Below, piece by piece: positions 26,003-34,768 of a stretch of DNA of 64,000 bases; positions within the stretch are counted from its first letter, which is position 1, and the number at the start of each line of letters is the position of its first letter. Below the pieces are notes generated by a model. That model worked only from the letters and a program-made list of their open reading frames with translations, did no database searches and was not told the DNA's origin. The stretch is from JACRAV01 sp964571235 (GTDB lineage Bacteria; Zixibacteria; MSB-5A5; GN15; FEB-12). The DNA lies in assembly GCA_964571235.1 (NCBI GenBank), contig CAZNAI010000002.1, positions 137,343-201,342 of the forward strand, read 5' to 3'. A program made the position numbers and the translations under genes.

Positions 26003-27154
26003 CTATACTGCCACTTTCGATCTTTGCATGAGTACACGAGCCACCAACGATGTTCCTGTTTGATGCTCTGGAGCAGAAATCGCCAATTCCTGACGGCTCA
26101 TCTTGCGCATGACCTGCGGTGACGCGACTGCCGAGCGAATCGCCTCCGCAATAGATGCCCCGGACACCTGTTCAAACCAACCCAGACTTATGCACGCCCC
26201 CGCGCGAGCGGCCGCGTCGGTCATCTCCCGCTGATTCTCAGCAACGACAACCGATATCGATGGCAATCCCAGATATGCCCGCTCCCAGGTAGTAGTGCCT
26301 CCCGCTCCGATACTGAGATCGGCGGAGGACATGAGTCGGGCGATATCGCCGGACTGCACGTGCAATTGAAAATTACCCAAGCTCTGCGTGAGGCGTTCGA
26401 CTTCAGTCAAGTGCGGATTACCCGATCCGACAACAACATCTCCGGACAGGTTCAGGTCACTGAGTTGCGAAATAGCTCTCAGCGCAAGCGATGTCATGTT
26501 AGCCCGGTCAATGCCTCCGAAAAAGACAAACAACCGCTCAACCTCACCGGTGCGCGGCCGCAAAAATGATCTTGCCTGCTGAAATTCACTCCGGAGCAGA
26601 GCGTACTGCGGGCCAAGCAGAGCAATACACCCCGGATCGACAAGATGCTCATAACGTTGATTCATTTGCTGATAGAGATTTTGATCGAGCAACACAGAGC
26701 ACGAGTGCGGGCGATTGGCCAAATCATCAATGACCAGTATCTGACCCACAAATGGCGCAACCTCACTCTCCCAGTGAGCGTCGATTCCGTAGTGGTCTAC
26801 CACCAGCCATTCGGGGGGGATTTCCAGATCAACCAGCGCACTGATTGTCTCTTCTGCGTCGCGCTGAAAGGTAGTGCCCAACCAACTATCACTCTCGGAC
26901 AGATCTGGAGTTTTGGAAATTGGACCGATTCGAGGCAAGGTCGTCACCCGGTGACCTCGCCGTACAATCTCACCCGTCAACTCGCCATCAGCCAAGCGAC
27001 AGATAAAGACGCAGGTGTATCCGCTTCGGCGCAGTTCATCGGCCAAAGTCAAACAGCGCATCACATGGCCCGTGCCGATCTTCACTGAAGCATCGGCGCG
27101 AAACGCTACAAGCTGTTTCCCGGACTCTCCACCTGTCGTAACCGTGGGCATCAT
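26003..27154 (-). CDS. pseG: PseG, UDP-sugar hydrolase of pseudaminic acid synthesis
   Basis: A 383-aa GT-B fold hydrolase. The N-terminal FRADASVKIGTGHVMRCLTLADEL is the PseG/SpsG signature with the catalytic His of GTGHVMR. The C-terminal half has FVFFGGIDRANMT and SIGAGGTTTWERAYLGLPSI, which binds the nucleotide. PseG releases UDP from UDP-2,4-diacetamido-trideoxy-altrose to give the substrate of PseI. It lies ten bases after the class III aminotransferase and abuts the formyltransferase. Confidence 0.9.
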   Translation of the reverse strand: MMPTVTTGGESGKQLVAFRADASVKIGTGHVMRCLTLADELRRSGYTCVFICRLADGELTGEIVRRGHRVTTLPRIGPISKTPDLSESDSWLGTTFQRDAEETISALVDLEIPPEWLVVDHYGIDAHWESEVAPFVGQILVIDDLANRPHSCSVLLDQNLYQQMNQRYEHLVDPGCIALLGPQYALLRSEFQQARSFLRPRTGEVERLFVFFGGIDRANMTSLALRAISQLSDLNLSGDVVVGSGNPHLTEVERLTQSLGNFQLHVQSGDIARLMSSADLSIGAGGTTTWERAYLGLPSISVVVAENQREMTDAAARAGACISLGWFEQVSGASIAEAIRSAVASPQVMRKMSRQELAISAPEHQTGTSLVARVLMQRSKVAV

Positions 27155-27163
27155 GCGCGGGTC

Positions 27164-28504
27164 CTAATTGAGACGTTTGAAACCAGCGGTCGACGGCGCA
27201 CCGCGGAGATGGCTTTTCACCGTGCCGGTTTTGACAAGTTCACTGATTTCTCCAAAGACATCATCAACCGCGCCCAAGTACGAGCTAACGTGATGTTCAG
27301 TGTGTGCCAACATCGAGTAGAACGAACTTCCCGCCAAGAACCCGCGATCGAGCATGAGCTGTACAAAAAGCGCCTTGACCGCCAATGGTTCCGGAGTTTC
27401 AAACGAAAAATGCGAGAGTGGCGGAATCCCACCGACATGGATCGGTATGCCGTGATGATGGGCCGCTTTGTTCCATCCGTTCTGTACAGATGTTCCAATC
27501 CTTACAAGATGATCGCCGACACTCAGGCGTTCATGCTTATTGATAGTCGCGATAGCCGCGGCCGGGCCGATACTCTCGGTCCAATTAGTGCTGGAGATAA
27601 AAGTTGACTGGGCCGACTGCATTACTTTTTCGGTTCCCATGATTGCCGCGATGGCGTACCCGTTCCCCATCGCCTTTGAAAAGACCGTCATGTCCGGCTT
27701 GATGTTCATTTTCAAGTGAGCACCGCCGGTGTTCAAACGAAATCCTGAAGATATTTCGTCGATGATAAATACGGCGCCGCATTCGTTAGCGATGGCGCGA
27801 ATCTCGTCAAAATACCCGTCTTGGGGCGGCTCGTTGCGGATCGGTTCCATTATGATCGCCGCCAGGTCCTTTCGGTTGAGCGTCACGATCGCTTTGAGTT
27901 CGTCTATTTGATTGTACCGAAACGGTAGCGCTGTGCCGGCAAGCGCCTTCGGCACACCACGAGGATCGAGACCGGCGATCAGGTGCTCGCCCAGAGCATC
28001 CTCAGTGCCGACATTTGCCGCCAGATACCAGTCGTGCCAGCCATGGTAGCCGCAGAACGCAACCTTATCACGGCCGGTGTGGGCACGTGCAATCCGCACA
28101 GCAACGGCCATCGCCTCTCCTCCACTCCGGGCGTAGCGAACCATTTGGGCCCACGGATGCAGGCGACACAAGAGCTCGGCCAATTCTACTTCTTCGGGAC
28201 AGTTGAGTGAGGAGCTGACGCCTCGTTCAATTACTGCTTTCACTACAGTGTCGATATCAGGATCGGCGTACCCAAGAACATTAGCGCCGATGCCGCTGAT
28301 ACTCATGTCGATATATTTGTTGCCGTCCAGATCCCATACCTCACACCCTTTGGCCTTGGAGTAATACCCCGGCCAGACTCCTGGCGCAAACATGTCGGGT
28401 CGTTTGGAAAGTAATTGTGTAAGTCCGGGAATTAGTTTTTTCCCCTTTTCCTGCAGTGCCAGACTGCGGGTGCGGGAAGTCGATTGTTGGGTTGTATTGC
28501 TCAT
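27164..28504 (-). CDS. class III (glutamate-1-semialdehyde type) aminotransferase
   Basis: A 446-aa PLP enzyme. The motif set is that of glutamate-1-semialdehyde aminomutases: SGGEAMAVAVRIARAHTGRDKVAFCGYHGWHDWY, FIIDEISSGFR and the PLP lysine in FSKAMGNGY. True HemL proteins make aminolevulinate, but paralogues like this are frequent in nonulosonate and spore-coat sugar loci, where the role is unsettled. Here it sits between hisF and pseG. It may install an extra amino group or alter the C3 precursor; the neighbours do not decide it. Confidence 0.85.
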   Translation of the reverse strand: MSNTTQQSTSRTRSLALQEKGKKLIPGLTQLLSKRPDMFAPGVWPGYYSKAKGCEVWDLDGNKYIDMSISGIGANVLGYADPDIDTVVKAVIERGVSSSLNCPEEVELAELLCRLHPWAQMVRYARSGGEAMAVAVRIARAHTGRDKVAFCGYHGWHDWYLAANVGTEDALGEHLIAGLDPRGVPKALAGTALPFRYNQIDELKAIVTLNRKDLAAIIMEPIRNEPPQDGYFDEIRAIANECGAVFIIDEISSGFRLNTGGAHLKMNIKPDMTVFSKAMGNGYAIAAIMGTEKVMQSAQSTFISSTNWTESIGPAAAIATINKHERLSVGDHLVRIGTSVQNGWNKAAHHHGIPIHVGGIPPLSHFSFETPEPLAVKALFVQLMLDRGFLAGSSFYSMLAHTEHHVSSYLGAVDDVFGEISELVKTGTVKSHLRGAPSTAGFKRLN

Positions 28505-28535
28505 GCTATTTCGACCTTTGTTAGTTGGTAACTTG

Positions 28536-29345
28536 TTACGTTGTCACTATCGATTGTAATCGCTGAAGTCTGATGGGTATGCCGGCGTTGGCGATTTGCG
28601 AACGTGTCTGCATCGGATTCTCATCTTTGAAACAGAAATATGTGCCGGCGGCTACTCCATCGGCGCCGGCTCTGGTAAATCCCTCTATGAAATGCTGAGC
28701 CAGCCCGCATCCACCGGACGCCACTACAGGGATCGAAACACGCGAGACGACTTCGTGAATCATGTCGACATCGAGCCCTTGACGGGTTCCGTCGCGGTCT
28801 ATCGAAGTCAGTAATATCTCTCCGGCGCCCCGACGTTCCACGTCCAGCGACCAGGAAACAAGATCAAGCCCGGTCTCCACTTTACTGCCGCGCGAACAGA
28901 CTTTGGCGCGTCCGTCGGTGTCACGCCGATAGTCAATACTCGCCACCACGCATTGCGAACCGAACCGATTGGCCGCTTCGGTGATCAATTCCGGGTCGGC
29001 AATGATCGCCGAATTAACCGATACTTTGTCGGCGCCGTTTTCAAGGAGCGTGCGAAAATCGTCGATTGATCGTACACCGCCGCCCACTGTTAAGGGCATG
29101 CAGACGTTTTCAGCGATTCGACGAACCACATCGGTTGCACAAAGTCTGTTTTCATTTGATGCGTCCAAGTCAAGGCAAATCAATTCATCGGCCGCCTGTG
29201 ACTCGTAGATTCGGGCTTGAGAGACCGGGTCGCCAATTTCGAAGACTCCTGAAAACTGTCGTGTAGTCACAAGAGCTCGAAAATCGCCCCCGCCAAAGTT
29301 GGCCCGCTTGAATTGCAGTTTGGGGATGAGTCGTCGTCTTAGCAT
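28536..29345 (-). CDS. hisF2: HisF-like ammonia-channel subunit for sugar amidination
   Basis: A 269-aa TIM barrel of the HisF family (LTVGGGVRSIDDFRTLLENGADKVSVNSA; VVASGGCG; GADGVAAGTYF). In histidine-pathway HisF, the cyclase acid Asp11 sits in a CLDV motif; here the equivalent reads IPKLQFKR with Gln11. The second acid is retained in ASIDYRRD. That loss argues against imidazole-glycerol-phosphate cyclase activity. With HisH and the WbpG-like protein next door, its likely job is conducting ammonia from HisH to the amidotransferase, as proposed for Pseudomonas HisF2. It is not evidence of histidine synthesis. Confidence 0.85.
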   Translation of the reverse strand: MLRRRLIPKLQFKRANFGGGDFRALVTTRQFSGVFEIGDPVSQARIYESQAADELICLDLDASNENRLCATDVVRRIAENVCMPLTVGGGVRSIDDFRTLLENGADKVSVNSAIIADPELITEAANRFGSQCVVASIDYRRDTDGRAKVCSRGSKVETGLDLVSWSLDVERRGAGEILLTSIDRDGTRQGLDVDMIHEVVSRVSIPVVASGGCGLAQHFIEGFTRAGADGVAAGTYFCFKDENPMQTRSQIANAGIPIRLQRLQSIVTT

Positions 29346-29354
29346 TTCGTTACC

Positions 29355-29972
29355 TCACGGTTTCCATGCTAAAAAGTTAGACAGCACTTTCAGGCCACAA
29401 TATTGACTTTTTTCCGGATGAAATTGCGTCGCCGCGACATTGTCTTTAACCACTGCCGCAGTAAACTCGCCGCCATAATCGCACCTCGCGGCAACGACTT
29501 TGGCGTCATTGCATTTGACGACATACGAGTGCACGAAATAAAATTCGGGTGATTCCGGCAGTCCGACAAATAATGGTGACTCGGCACACACGGTTATGTC
29601 ATTCCAACCCATATGAGGCACCCTCACCGATTGTCCATCGTTGGAAATTGGTACCACTTCGGCGTCTATCCAACCTAACCCGGCATGACTCCCTCGCTCA
29701 CGGCTTGAACCCGCGAGAGCCTGCATCCCAAGACAAATCCCAAGAAGGGGGCGCCCTTTGCGCCGTACTACTTCTTCGATTTGTTCGACCATTCCGGATT
29801 TCTTTAGGTGTTCCATACAGTCGCCAAAGGCTCCCACACCAGGGAGAATCAGTCGGTCGCACTTGTTCAAATCGTTTGGTTCGCGGCAAATAGTCACATC
29901 GGCGCCGAGTGTCGCAAGGGCATTCACAACCGACAGAAGATTCCCCATGCCGTAATCGATAACACCGACCAT
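29355..29972 (-). CDS. hisH2: HisH-like glutaminase subunit for sugar amidination
   Basis: A 205-aa class I glutamine amidotransferase. The nucleophile is Cys in LLGICLGMQAL, and the His-Glu pair is in FHPEKSQYCG, so the triad is intact. The N-terminal GVIDYGMGNLLSVVNAL is diagnostic of HisH. It hydrolyses glutamine to supply ammonia. It starts one base after the WbpG-like stop codon and precedes the degenerate HisF, forming the amidination trio known from O-antigen loci. Confidence 0.88.
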   Translation of the reverse strand: MVGVIDYGMGNLLSVVNALATLGADVTICREPNDLNKCDRLILPGVGAFGDCMEHLKKSGMVEQIEEVVRRKGRPLLGICLGMQALAGSSRERGSHAGLGWIDAEVVPISNDGQSVRVPHMGWNDITVCAESPLFVGLPESPEFYFVHSYVVKCNDAKVVAARCDYGGEFTAAVVKDNVAATQFHPEKSQYCGLKVLSNFLAWKP

Positions 29973-29973
29973 C

Positions 29974-31227
29974 TTATTGTTCTTCCTCTACTCCGGCCAC
30001 AACCGGCTCGACTGGAACTGTGGGGCGGCGCTTGTTCCATCGCTGGAGTTGCACAATTGTTTCGGATCGGTCCATTCCCCCTTGCCGGCACCAAGAATCA
30101 AAATCGTGTGTGGGTGGGCCGGCCTGCGTAACCGATGGATCATGCACATTGGGCGAGACCGCGTGGCTCATGGCGATCTCGATGAATTCCTTTTCGGTTA
30201 GCCCAACAAACTCAAGGAACAAATCCAGACTCGGTGGCCGCTTACCCTCGGTTTGTTCAATCATCTTCATAGCATCGTCACGCCCAATACGTTCATTGCG
30301 AATGTCTATCGATGATAAGTGAGTTGTGCGAGCATACCCGCGCTTTATAAACTTGATGTAATCGCGAACCCCCTGCATGTAGCATTCTATCTTCTCGTAA
30401 CTGTACTGCGACGGAACATTTTCCACTTCATCGCCGCGCCAGCCCAGTTCACGACTTATGATCTCCGATTGTTTCTTCACATCCCATGAGATGAACGAGC
30501 CAAGGCAAACCGAGCGGTAATTCAACTGACGCAGGTCGCGAAGTGGTGGATACGAATACGGCTGAAGTTCGCGCCGGTCAACGTTTCCCTGCAGTCGTAC
30601 GTACATGTCATCGGCGGTTATGCCGAGATTGATATATCGGTTGAACCGGGCCTCATCGACCTCTTCCGGCTGATCGTAGCCAAAGTATGAAGTGTACTCA
30701 GCCGACGGCTCCCCCCAAAAGACCAACGGAACTTTGTACCGCAGAGCCACCCACATCGGATACGAGTATATGCCAGTGTGACAGTGCCAACAGAAATCCC
30801 CTTTTTCAAGAAACGTCTGCAACATCAGTTTCTGTACAACTTTCCAGTTCGGAGAAAACGAATGAAAATCCGCACCCAGCTCGCGCAAGACTCGGGTCGT
30901 GTTGTCATGAAGGTTAGGCCGCAAGAATCCGTGGTCAAACCTTACCACCAGCGGCTTTAGTTTGTACTCTCGAATCAGATAATAGAGCGTCCAGGTGGAG
31001 TCTTTTCCTCCTGAAAACGGAACAATGCAATCGTAGTCATACTTGCCGCGATACGATTCAATTAGCGAATCGAGATCACGCTTGCGGGCAGTCCAGTCGA
31101 TGCTATCTCGTTTGTACTCGAACTGGCGGCATACGTTGCAGACTCCTTCGGCGTCGAAGACGATTGTTTCGTGGGTTTGTGGCAGAGTGCAACGGGTGCA
31201 TCGACGAAGATTGGACATGTTGCTCAT
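29974..31227 (-). CDS. WbpG/PseA-like N-acetyl sugar amidotransferase
   Basis: A 417-aa PP-loop ATPase. The ATP-binding motif is VPFSGGKDSTW (about 75). It is preceded by two CxxC pairs (RRCTRCTLP and GVCNVC) that probably bind zinc. This is the WbpG family, which turns an acetamido group into acetamidino using ammonia from HisH/HisF; PseA of Campylobacter is a homologue acting on pseudaminic acid. It starts in a 4-base overlap with the nucleotidyltransferase gene and is followed at once by hisH. The predicted product is an acetamidino-bearing nonulosonate. Confidence 0.88.
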   Translation of the reverse strand: MSNMSNLRRCTRCTLPQTHETIVFDAEGVCNVCRQFEYKRDSIDWTARKRDLDSLIESYRGKYDYDCIVPFSGGKDSTWTLYYLIREYKLKPLVVRFDHGFLRPNLHDNTTRVLRELGADFHSFSPNWKVVQKLMLQTFLEKGDFCWHCHTGIYSYPMWVALRYKVPLVFWGEPSAEYTSYFGYDQPEEVDEARFNRYINLGITADDMYVRLQGNVDRRELQPYSYPPLRDLRQLNYRSVCLGSFISWDVKKQSEIISRELGWRGDEVENVPSQYSYEKIECYMQGVRDYIKFIKRGYARTTHLSSIDIRNERIGRDDAMKMIEQTEGKRPPSLDLFLEFVGLTEKEFIEIAMSHAVSPNVHDPSVTQAGPPTHDFDSWCRQGGMDRSETIVQLQRWNKRRPTVPVEPVVAGVEEEQ

Positions 31228-31994
31228 TTCTGAGGAATCGTAACCGCGATATCCTCGGCCAGTGACTTTTGGTACCCCTCATTTCGAGAATGAGTGGCAT
31301 TTATTCCAGACAACTCGGGACGACTTTGGAGAAAGCGGAGCACGTCTTCCGTTCCGAATGCCGGATTAGCCGGATAGAGCGCCTCAAATATCGACGTGAC
31401 TAGCGCGAAATCATCTGCGTTGTCGACCGTCCAGCGGAGCGCCGACAGGTCGGTTTGTTGCGTCATACTCCCCAATTTGAACAACTGAGGGTTTTGGTAG
31501 AAATACGGAGTGACATGCTCGCGTTGTGATTTCATCGTGGCATTGCGCCAGACTTCTTCGAGCTTAGAGTACCGACAGACCTCGACATCGAGGCCATCAG
31601 GATACGTCGGCTGGAGCGTGTTGCTGGCATAGTCGTAGTTACCTTCAACTGCAAATTGAATCGCGGCAGAAATTACGGTCGGATCGGCCAGCGGGCAGTC
31701 GCCGGTCAAACGAACGACATACTCCGGCTTGTGCGGACGAGCCGCCTGAAAGAAGCGATCAAGCACGTCATCCAGACTGCCTCTGAAACAATCGACGCCG
31801 ATTCGGCCGCACAATTCGGCAATTGTGTCGTCGCCCTGATCGGTACTGGTAGCGACAACCAATTTATCGATAGCGCGGGCACGCAGAATTCTCTCGATCT
31901 GGCGTTCAAGCATCGGTTTGCCCAAAATAGGTTTGAGCACTTTGCCGGGAAGGCGCGAAGAACTGCTACGGGCTTGCAAGACCGCCAAAATCAT
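31224..31994 (-). CDS. SpsF-type nucleotidyltransferase, probable CMP-nonulosonate synthetase
   Basis: A 256-aa cytidylyltransferase-fold protein. The opening AVLQARSSSSRLPGKVLKPILGKPMLE is the nucleotide-binding site, and YVVRLTGDCPLADP is the metal-binding motif. This is the SpsF/COG1861 group rather than the NeuA/PseF group normally found with pseudaminic genes. Since no NeuA-like gene occurs in the locus, it is the best candidate to activate the nonulosonate with CTP. I chose the ATG at 31994, in an ATGA overlap with the upstream stop and after GGAGG; an upstream extension to 32108 overlaps the acetyltransferase and is unlikely. Confidence 0.8.
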   Translation of the reverse strand: MILAVLQARSSSSRLPGKVLKPILGKPMLERQIERILRARAIDKLVVATSTDQGDDTIAELCGRIGVDCFRGSLDDVLDRFFQAARPHKPEYVVRLTGDCPLADPTVISAAIQFAVEGNYDYASNTLQPTYPDGLDVEVCRYSKLEEVWRNATMKSQREHVTPYFYQNPQLFKLGSMTQQTDLSALRWTVDNADDFALVTSIFEALYPANPAFGTEDVLRFLQSRPELSGINATHSRNEGYQKSLAEDIAVTIPQK

Positions 31995-32605
31995 TTTGAC
32001 CTCCGCGAAAAGTAATCGACGGCCCGAAGACCCAAACGGATGCAATCGGTCTCCCGTCCGGCACACAGAAAGTGGCCTTTCATCAGACCCTCGCGCGTAT
32101 ACCCGCACTTTTCAAATGCCCGGGCACTTCCCTCGTTCTCAGCGTAACACCCGGCTTCCAGCTTGTTCAGATTGGCAGTCTCAAAACCAAAACGAGTGAC
32201 CAACTCAATCGCCTCGGTCGCGTACCCTTTCCCCCAATACTCTTTCTCTCCGATCAGTAGACTAATGTCACCATGGCGGTGACGAAAGTTGATCGGGCCA
32301 ATCTTGATATTTCCAATGTGTTCCTGCGTATCATTAGTACAAATCGCAAAGAACGGTTCGTCGGATTTGCCGGCCATTCTGCGCACAAAGTCAGCAATTG
32401 TCTCAAGAGACTGCGGCGCAAACCGGGTTTCCAGATACCGATTCACTTCCGGATCATTCATCCACCGGTAGTACCGCTCGGTCACGTCACTCGGCCGCAC
32501 TTCGCGTAAATGAATGCGCTGTCCGGTCACTACTGCGCCGGTGATCTCGGCGGCGGTTGACTCGGTGGCGATTCGCTTCTTATGCACTAATGTCTGCGTT
32601 GTCAT
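31991..32605 (-). CDS. pseH: GNAT N-acetyltransferase, PseH-like
   Basis: A 204-aa GNAT enzyme. The core from about residue 28 has LREVRPSDVTERYYRWMNDPEVNRYLETR, then ISLLIGEKEYWGKGYATEAIELVTRFGF, the acetyl-CoA binding motif A, and AENEGSARAFEKCGYTREG. In the pathway PseH N-acetylates the 4-amino group of the UDP-sugar between PseC and PseG, and the gene is placed accordingly. The first about 28 residues are unusual for the family. The start at 32605 uses an ATGA overlap with the aldo/keto reductase stop and a GGAG site. Confidence 0.82.
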   Translation of the reverse strand: MTTQTLVHKKRIATESTAAEITGAVVTGQRIHLREVRPSDVTERYYRWMNDPEVNRYLETRFAPQSLETIADFVRRMAGKSDEPFFAICTNDTQEHIGNIKIGPINFRHRHGDISLLIGEKEYWGKGYATEAIELVTRFGFETANLNKLEAGCYAENEGSARAFEKCGYTREGLMKGHFLCAGRETDCIRLGLRAVDYFSRRSK

Positions 32606-33501
32606 TGCTCCACTCTCCACATCGAGGGATTCACCATCCGCTCGTCATCACACTTGAAATCTTCCATCTCAAACGACTGATTCGACAAATTCTCCCAGGC
32701 TTCGGCAATCTCCAAAAATTCCGGTCGTGAGCAGGTCCCGACAATAACCCGATCGATTTCCGGCCGCGAGGCCACAAAGGCGAGCGCACCCTCAAGCGGC
32801 GACAAGTCCTGCTGATACAGCCAGGCGTTGTAGGCGCTCAGCAATCCTTGCACGGGATGGAAATAATCGGGCAAACGATCAGGTGGAATCAACAACAATC
32901 CCTGAAGAAATGTCGAACGGGAATGAATTTCCACATTGAGTTCTTTAAGGCGCGTCAAGTGGCCGCTATCGACAAGCCGTCGGTCGAGCAGATTGACAGG
33001 TAGCTGTATAATGTCCAGAGAATATTTTTCCAATAATCTGTCAATTTGTGCGGCTGAATAGACCGACGCGCCGATTTTTCTGGCCATGCGCGATCTCTTG
33101 AATTCGGTCATCCGCTCATACAACAGTTCGCCCCCCGGAGCGAGCAGATCATCGGCATGATGTGCTAACAGACCGTACACAGAAGTCTGGCGAAGCTTGA
33201 GCAGTGACACATGAAATGTCTGCTCCAGCACCTGTACATCCTCGGGCGTAATCCTCTCTTTTCGAAATTGGGCGGTCTTCGTCACTATACTAAAGTTGTG
33301 CCGTAGCGCGAGAGCCGAACCGAGGACCTGCTCTGATTCGCCATACAATGCCGCTGTGTCGAGTATATCCACGCCCTTGTCGGCGGCTGATTCGAGAATG
33401 CGGTGGACTTCAGAGAGTGAAGTCCGCCCCATTTTGTTGGTGATACCGTAATCCGTGCCAAATTGCACCGTACCAAGCCCGAGTCGGTTAGAGTGTGACA
33501 T
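32602..33501 (-). CDS. aldo/keto reductase
   Basis: A 299-aa TIM-barrel oxidoreductase. The family pattern LGLGTVQFGTDYGI, DKGVDILDTAALYGESEQVLG (with catalytic Asp and Tyr) and FSIVTKTAQF (catalytic Lys) is present; the catalytic His lies in YGLLAHHADDLL. The C-terminal part binds NADPH (VIVGTCSRPEFLEIAEA). Such genes often accompany nonulosonate clusters with no assigned step. It lies between pseC and pseH. A role in reducing a keto-sugar intermediate is possible but unproven. Confidence 0.85.
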   Translation of the reverse strand: MSHSNRLGLGTVQFGTDYGITNKMGRTSLSEVHRILESAADKGVDILDTAALYGESEQVLGSALALRHNFSIVTKTAQFRKERITPEDVQVLEQTFHVSLLKLRQTSVYGLLAHHADDLLAPGGELLYERMTEFKRSRMARKIGASVYSAAQIDRLLEKYSLDIIQLPVNLLDRRLVDSGHLTRLKELNVEIHSRSTFLQGLLLIPPDRLPDYFHPVQGLLSAYNAWLYQQDLSPLEGALAFVASRPEIDRVIVGTCSRPEFLEIAEAWENLSNQSFEMEDFKCDDERMVNPSMWRVEQ

Positions 33502-33514
33502 AGCTGATGCCCCT

Positions 33515-34768
33515 CTACTTCCCTAAGAGTGCTGATTCAAGTTCAGCTACAACCCGCGCGACATCGTCATCGCTCATCGCCGGATACATCGGTAGACTGA
33601 GCGCCTGTGCGTAGTACCGTTCCGCCTGCGGAAAATCGCTTGGCTTGGTGTGGTACAACTCTCGGTAATACGGCTGGAGGTGAACCGGGATATAGTGCAC
33701 CTGTGTGCCTATTCCCTTTTTCTTCAGCGAATTCATCACATGAGCGCGCGATTTGCCAAGAGACTCGAAATCGATTCGCACAACAAACAGGTGATAGGCG
33801 TTGGTAATCGAAGTCCTCTGAACCAATGGTCGGACCATTTTGGAATCGAAAGACTGGCTGAGCTGGGAAGCGTAAATTTCTGCAATTTCATTTCGCCGAG
33901 TCACCGACGCCTCCAGGCGCGCGAGTTGGCTCGTGCCGAGCGCCGCTTGAATGTCGGTCAGACGGTAGTTAAATCCGAGCTCCGTCATTTCATAGTACCA
34001 GGAATTGAGTTCTCCGCTTGTAGAAAAGGCTTGATCAGAATAGATAAACTCTTTCTTGGCAATGCCGTGCGTGCGCAACTGCCGCAGTCGGTCGGCCAGA
34101 ATCGGATCGGCGGTAGTCACCGCTCCCCCCTCGCCGGTTGCAACATGCTTGACCGGATGAAAAGAGAAAGTCGTCATGTCGCTGTGCGCATTGTTTCCGA
34201 TAGGCTGAGTGCGGCGGGCCTCGGTGTACGACGCTCCGAGGGCATGCGACGCATCGTCTACGATGTATGCTCCGTGAACTTTAGCCAGCTCATGAATCCG
34301 AGGCAAGTCGACCGGCTGGCCGGCAAAATGCACTGGAATGATAGCCTTGATCTTTTTCGCCTTGTCATGAGCAAGTACTTGTTCGAGGAAATCAGAATCA
34401 ATCAGACCGGTTGTGGGGTCGATATCGCAAAAAACTACGTTGGCGCCCACATAACGGGCACAGTTGGCCGAGGCCACAAAGGTGTTCGGGGTGGTGACAA
34501 CGGTATCACCGGGGCCGATGTCCAGTGCCAACAGTGCCAGATGCAGTGCCGCCGTGCCGTTTGAGCAGGCTACTGCATGTCGTGCGCCGACTGTCTTTGC
34601 AAGGGCTTTCTCAAACTTGTCTATGGCGGGACCTTGCGTCAAGAAATCCGAACGAAGGACTTCGGCGACGGCGTCGATGTCTTCTTGAGTAATCGTCTGC
34701 CGACCATACGGCAGGAAGCCGTCGTTGGCTCGGGAAATCGCCAGAGACTTGGGTTCGGCAAGTGTCAC
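33515..34768 (-). CDS. pseC: PseC, UDP-4-keto-6-deoxy-altrosamine aminotransferase
   Basis: A 417-aa DegT/DnrJ/EryC1 aminotransferase. It starts FLPYGRQTITQEDIDAVAEVLRSDFLTQGPAI, standard for PseC. The PLP lysine is in TTFSFHPVKHVATGEGG, and the phosphate-binding SNGTAALHLAL is near residue 70. It transfers an amino group from glutamate to the C4 ketone made by PseB. The GTG start overlaps the pseB stop as GTGA, so translation is coupled. Confidence 0.92.
   Translation of the reverse strand: MTLAEPKSLAISRANDGFLPYGRQTITQEDIDAVAEVLRSDFLTQGPAIDKFEKALAKTVGARHAVACSNGTAALHLALLALDIGPGDTVVTTPNTFVASANCARYVGANVVFCDIDPTTGLIDSDFLEQVLAHDKAKKIKAIIPVHFAGQPVDLPRIHELAKVHGAYIVDDASHALGASYTEARRTQPIGNNAHSDMTTFSFHPVKHVATGEGGAVTTADPILADRLRQLRTHGIAKKEFIYSDQAFSTSGELNSWYYEMTELGFNYRLTDIQAALGTSQLARLEASVTRRNEIAEIYASQLSQSFDSKMVRPLVQRTSITNAYHLFVVRIDFESLGKSRAHVMNSLKKKGIGTQVHYIPVHLQPYYRELYHTKPSDFPQAERYYAQALSLPMYPAMSDDDVARVVAELESALLGK

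Noticed and set aside
28536..29972. HisH and HisF as part of histidine biosynthesis
   Set aside because: They sit in a glycan locus with a WbpG-like gene, and HisF lacks the usual Asp11; no other his genes are nearby.
33650..34564. 304-codon open frame antisense to pseC
   Set aside because: No start signal and no recognisable domain; it mirrors pseC codons.
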